The notes beneath the pieces were generated by a model. That model had not been told where the DNA came from. It did not search any database and saw only the letters and a program-made list of their open reading frames with translations. A program made the position numbers and the translations under genes. Shown piece by piece: positions 61,826-64,000 of a DNA stretch of 64,000 bases (position 1 is its first letter; each line of letters starts with the position of its first letter). The DNA lies in NCBI RefSeq assembly GCF_027111355.2, contig NZ_CP114291.2, positions 3,100,001 through 3,164,000 on the forward strand, read 5' to 3'. Source of the DNA: Flavobacterium eburneipallidum (GTDB lineage Bacteria > Bacteroidota > Bacteroidia > Flavobacteriales > Flavobacteriaceae).

Positions 61826-62481
61826 AATTTATTAAATAAATACTGGGCATATTCCAAATCATCTTGGGTATCAATATCTACATTAGCAAAAATATGATTT
61901 ACTTCGAAAGGATACCCGTTTTCTGAAATAATTATATTATCTAAAATCAATGATGCCTTGGTTATATACAACAATCCGTTTTCAAAAAACAAGGGATCTA
62001 AATCCTGACTACGTTGACCAATAGTGTAATTAAAAGGATGGAATTTATTTTCTGAAATTTTGCCCAATTTTTGATGATTTCTGGATACGGTAAACAAACT
62101 ATTGTAGTTTCCATTTTTAAAAACTTCAAAAGCTTCTTTTAACAAATTTTCTGGACGCAGAGGATTAGTAGCCTGTAATAAAATTACATTTTCAAACGTC
62201 GTTTCAATCGATTCTAAAACGTGTTTTAAAGCAGAGACTGTGGGTTCAAAATCGCCAGATAAACTTTCAGGTCTATCGATTACTTTTGCTCCATATTGCA
62301 AAGCCATTTCTTTAATTTTCATATCATCCGTCGAAACATAAATTTCGTCAACAATAGCTGTATTATTTTTAGCATATTGTATCGAATGAACCAGCAAAGG
62401 AAACTCTCCCAATTGCTGAATATTCTTCTCTGGAAAACGTTTGGAGCCGCCACGGACTGGAATAATGACTATATTTTTCAT
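61807..62481 (-). CDS. neuA: Acylneuraminate cytidylyltransferase
   Basis: Activates the nonulosonate with CTP to CMP-sugar. 224 residues, GT-A-like nucleotidyltransferase: IIPVRGGSKRFPEKNIQQLG (5-24) is the CTP-binding loop, VLLQATNPLRPENLL the central strand with its Gln/Arg, and FANVDIDTQDDLEYAQYL the metal-binding end. The final residues IIHNS are coded by the tandem array at 61784-61825, so its C-terminus is repeat-derived. First of the three nonulosonate genes, 25 bases after the GT2 gene. Confidence 0.94.
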   Translation of the reverse strand: MKNIVIIPVRGGSKRFPEKNIQQLGEFPLLVHSIQYAKNNTAIVDEIYVSTDDMKIKEMALQYGAKVIDRPESLSGDFEPTVSALKHVLESIETTFENVILLQATNPLRPENLLKEAFEVFKNGNYNSLFTVSRNHQKLGKISENKFHPFNYTIGQRSQDLDPLFFENGLLYITKASLILDNIIISENGYPFEVNHIFANVDIDTQDDLEYAQYLFNKFIIHNS

Positions 62482-62506
62482 ATCATTTCTGCTGATGGTA
62501 AAATAC

Positions 62507-63424
62507 TTATTTTTCGGGTTGCCAATAAATTTTTGTTTCTGCCAATTGGTTGTATTTATTATATTCTATTGGCGTTAATCTATTGGCGTTTTTTAAGATT
62601 CTTGGCATATTCCAAAGCAAATCAAACAAAGCCAAAACAATTGCTTTCAATGCTTTAAAATCCCCCTTGAATACTTTTTGTTTAAACTGGATCCAAAGTG
62701 AATAAGCCATTTTCCTTGGAATGGTTTTTAGGGGATAAAATAAGAAAAATAAATACCAACCCGAACGTAAAGCTCGCCTTAATCGAATGGTATAATCGTC
62801 GTTATTTTTGCGTGCCTTTACATCTACTCTATGATTGACTAAAACTTCGGGTAGATAATAAATCCTCCAATTTTTCTTAAACAATTGATAGGAAGCAAAA
62901 TTCTCTTCACCATAAAAGATAAACCAATCAGGATAATTAGGAATTTCGCTCCAAGCTTTCATACGAAAAGCGTGTGCGCCTCCAGCATAACTTTGCATCA
63001 GCACTGATTTTTCAGAAGTTTCGATAGTTGTGGGTTCATTTTTATTCCAAAAAATTCTAAAACTTAAAACCGCAGCATCTTGATTATACTTAAAAAAATC
63101 TTGGATTAATTCTAATGGATTTTGTGTAATAAAATGTAAATCGTCATCAAGAGAAATCGCAAAATCGGTAGTTACCATACTTAATAATCGATTCCTGCTA
63201 TAAATGAGACCATAACTTTTGGAATTTTGAATCAAATGAATTTCAGGACAATTTGTTTGCAAATACAGGGCAGTCCCATCAGTTGAACCATCGTCACAAA
63301 TTAGACAGACTACATCTTCTCTATTTAATAAATATTGAATTTTTTCTAGAGTAATTACCAAATCTGTTAATCTATTTTTAGTGGTAATGAGAATAGAAAA
63401 TGTATGTTTTTGATTTTCTGTCAT
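62507..63424 (-). CDS. GT2 family glycosyltransferase
   Basis: 305 residues, GT-A fold. FSILITTKNRLTDLVITLEK (9-28), CLICDDGSTDGTALYL, SYGLIYSRNRLLSM, AISLDDDLHFI (metal-binding DDD) and WFIFYGEENFASYQL (acceptor-side acid) are visible. The last hundred residues include basic and hydrophobic stretches that may touch the membrane. It lies between the edge-truncated GT4 gene and neuA. Sugar specificity is unknown. Confidence 0.9.
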   Translation of the reverse strand: MTENQKHTFSILITTKNRLTDLVITLEKIQYLLNREDVVCLICDDGSTDGTALYLQTNCPEIHLIQNSKSYGLIYSRNRLLSMVTTDFAISLDDDLHFITQNPLELIQDFFKYNQDAAVLSFRIFWNKNEPTTIETSEKSVLMQSYAGGAHAFRMKAWSEIPNYPDWFIFYGEENFASYQLFKKNWRIYYLPEVLVNHRVDVKARKNNDDYTIRLRRALRSGWYLFFLFYPLKTIPRKMAYSLWIQFKQKVFKGDFKALKAIVLALFDLLWNMPRILKNANRLTPIEYNKYNQLAETKIYWQPEK

Positions 63425-63445
63425 TTTAAATTAAATATCTATTCT

Positions 63446-64000
63446 TTATGATTTTGAATCGATTAATATTTTATCCAACATAATCTTGAAATTTTCATCC
63501 GAAAAGTAATTTCCAAAAGGATACACAGCTTGGTCAGAATTCAATCTATTTAGAATTAAATGCTCTAGTTTTTGTTTGATTTCTTCCTGATCTGTACAAC
63601 TAGCAATGTATTGAGAATCTGTGATTATCCTTCTCATTTCGCTTCTTTCGGGAGAAATGGACAATATTGGTTTTTGTACAGCTGCTAAAAAAGGTGCCTT
63701 TCCTACCAAGATATTGCAGTACAAAGGGCCGTTTTCTAAAATGATATTAATATCAGCTTCAATCATTTGTTCGTGACAGGAGTTAGAAAAACTAGTCATT
63801 TCCAAAGACACAATATTGGGTACATCTGAATATTTTTTGGACAATTTTTTGGCATCAGCTCCCTTGAGTCTTAAAACAAATTCGGTATTTTCTTTATAAA
63901 CAATATTACTTTTTACTAACTCTTTGTAAGCATCCAAAAGAATCTCCACATCCCTGCCAAACTGGATGGCACCGTGATAAGATATTAATACTTTTTTGTT
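63446..64000 (-). CDS. GT4 glycosyltransferase, truncated by the window edge
   Basis: The visible 184 codons run without a stop to the right edge, so the real start is outside the window; an internal GTG at 63949 is not the start, because the frame upstream of it reads KKVLISYHGAIQFGRDVEIL, a typical opening of a GT4 donor domain. The rest has LRLKGADAKKLSKKY, IILENGPLYCNILVGKAPFL and PILSISPERSEMRRI where GT4 enzymes have their acidic and nucleotide-binding segments, although the classical E-x7-E is not clean. First visible gene of the glycan locus. Confidence 0.75.
   Translation of the reverse strand, partial: NKKVLISYHGAIQFGRDVEILLDAYKELVKSNIVYKENTEFVLRLKGADAKKLSKKYSDVPNIVSLEMTSFSNSCHEQMIEADINIILENGPLYCNILVGKAPFLAAVQKPILSISPERSEMRRIITDSQYIASCTDQEEIKQKLEHLILNRLNSDQAVYPFGNYFSDENFKIMLDKILIDSKS

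Noticed and set aside
59615..62481. Assigning legionaminic or pseudaminic acid specifically
   Set aside because: The additional genes typical of those pathways (dehydratase, aminotransferase, acetyltransferase) are not in the window, but may lie beyond the edge; NeuA/B/C alone do not settle the sugar.

Overview
The window comes from a low-GC member of the Bacteroidota, very probably Flavobacterium or a close relative in the Flavobacteriaceae. Direct evidence: AT-rich intergenic DNA; promoters of the Bacteroidota type (TTTG, about 19 bases, TAnnTTTG) before a tRNA, a TonB receptor and a small secreted-protein gene; almost no Shine-Dalgarno sites; a type IX secretion (T9SS) cargo with a gliding-type C-terminal domain next to PorP/SprF-like and OmpA-like partners; and a second T9SS cargo, a pectinesterase. 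It is chromosomal: housekeeping genes (yidC, pyrG, valS, cysS, folE, lgt, yidD, idi, manA, one tRNA-Thr) run through it. I see no phage, insertion sequence or CRISPR array.

Layout. 1-7.6 kb: pyrG-yidC, a hybrid sensor kinase and two small secreted proteins. 7.7-9.2 kb: an S41-type lipoprotein peptidase. 9.4-18.8 kb: a coherent redox/iron cluster made of a secreted ankyrin protein, a DUF2271 protein, a PepSY-flavodoxin-reductase fusion and ApbE on the plus strand, then an MFS transporter on the minus strand and a TonB-dependent siderophore-type receptor. The promoter regions of the first and last of these share an identical 16-bp palindromic site that looks like an iron-regulator (Fur) operator. 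I read the cluster as a flavin-based electron-transfer route from cytosolic NAD(P)H across the inner membrane to a periplasmic flavinylated protein, probably to reduce imported ferric complexes. This is the most interesting system in the window.

18.9-33 kb: an unrecognised two-gene secreted/lipoprotein unit, valS, a DUF1573 protein, the T9SS cargo/SprF/OmpA trio and a retropepsin-like PDZ protein. 33-44.9 kb: metabolism and translation (aminotransferase, folE-cysS-yidD-lgt, a HepT-MntA toxin-antitoxin pair, a glycogen-synthase-like enzyme, MsrB-MsrA, idi-PTPS-bcp, manA, tRNA-Thr). 45-50 kb: a membrane glycosyltransferase-like protein and the pectinesterase.

50.3-64.0 kb: thirteen minus-strand genes with tiny gaps or overlaps form a surface-glycan locus. 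They comprise a CMP-nonulosonate (sialic-acid-type) module, neuA-neuB-neuC, and ten glycosyltransferase or glycosyltransferase-like genes; the first gene runs off the right edge. No known sialyltransferase family is obvious; the protein directly after neuC is the best positional candidate.

A recurring theme is short dispersed repeats that reach into coding sequence: a GC-rich palindrome read in frame inside a glycosyltransferase (with another copy between genes), a seven-base tandem array covering the neuA stop codon and the neuB leader, an inverted repeat supplying the end of cysS, and a CAACAAC-type tract inside valS.
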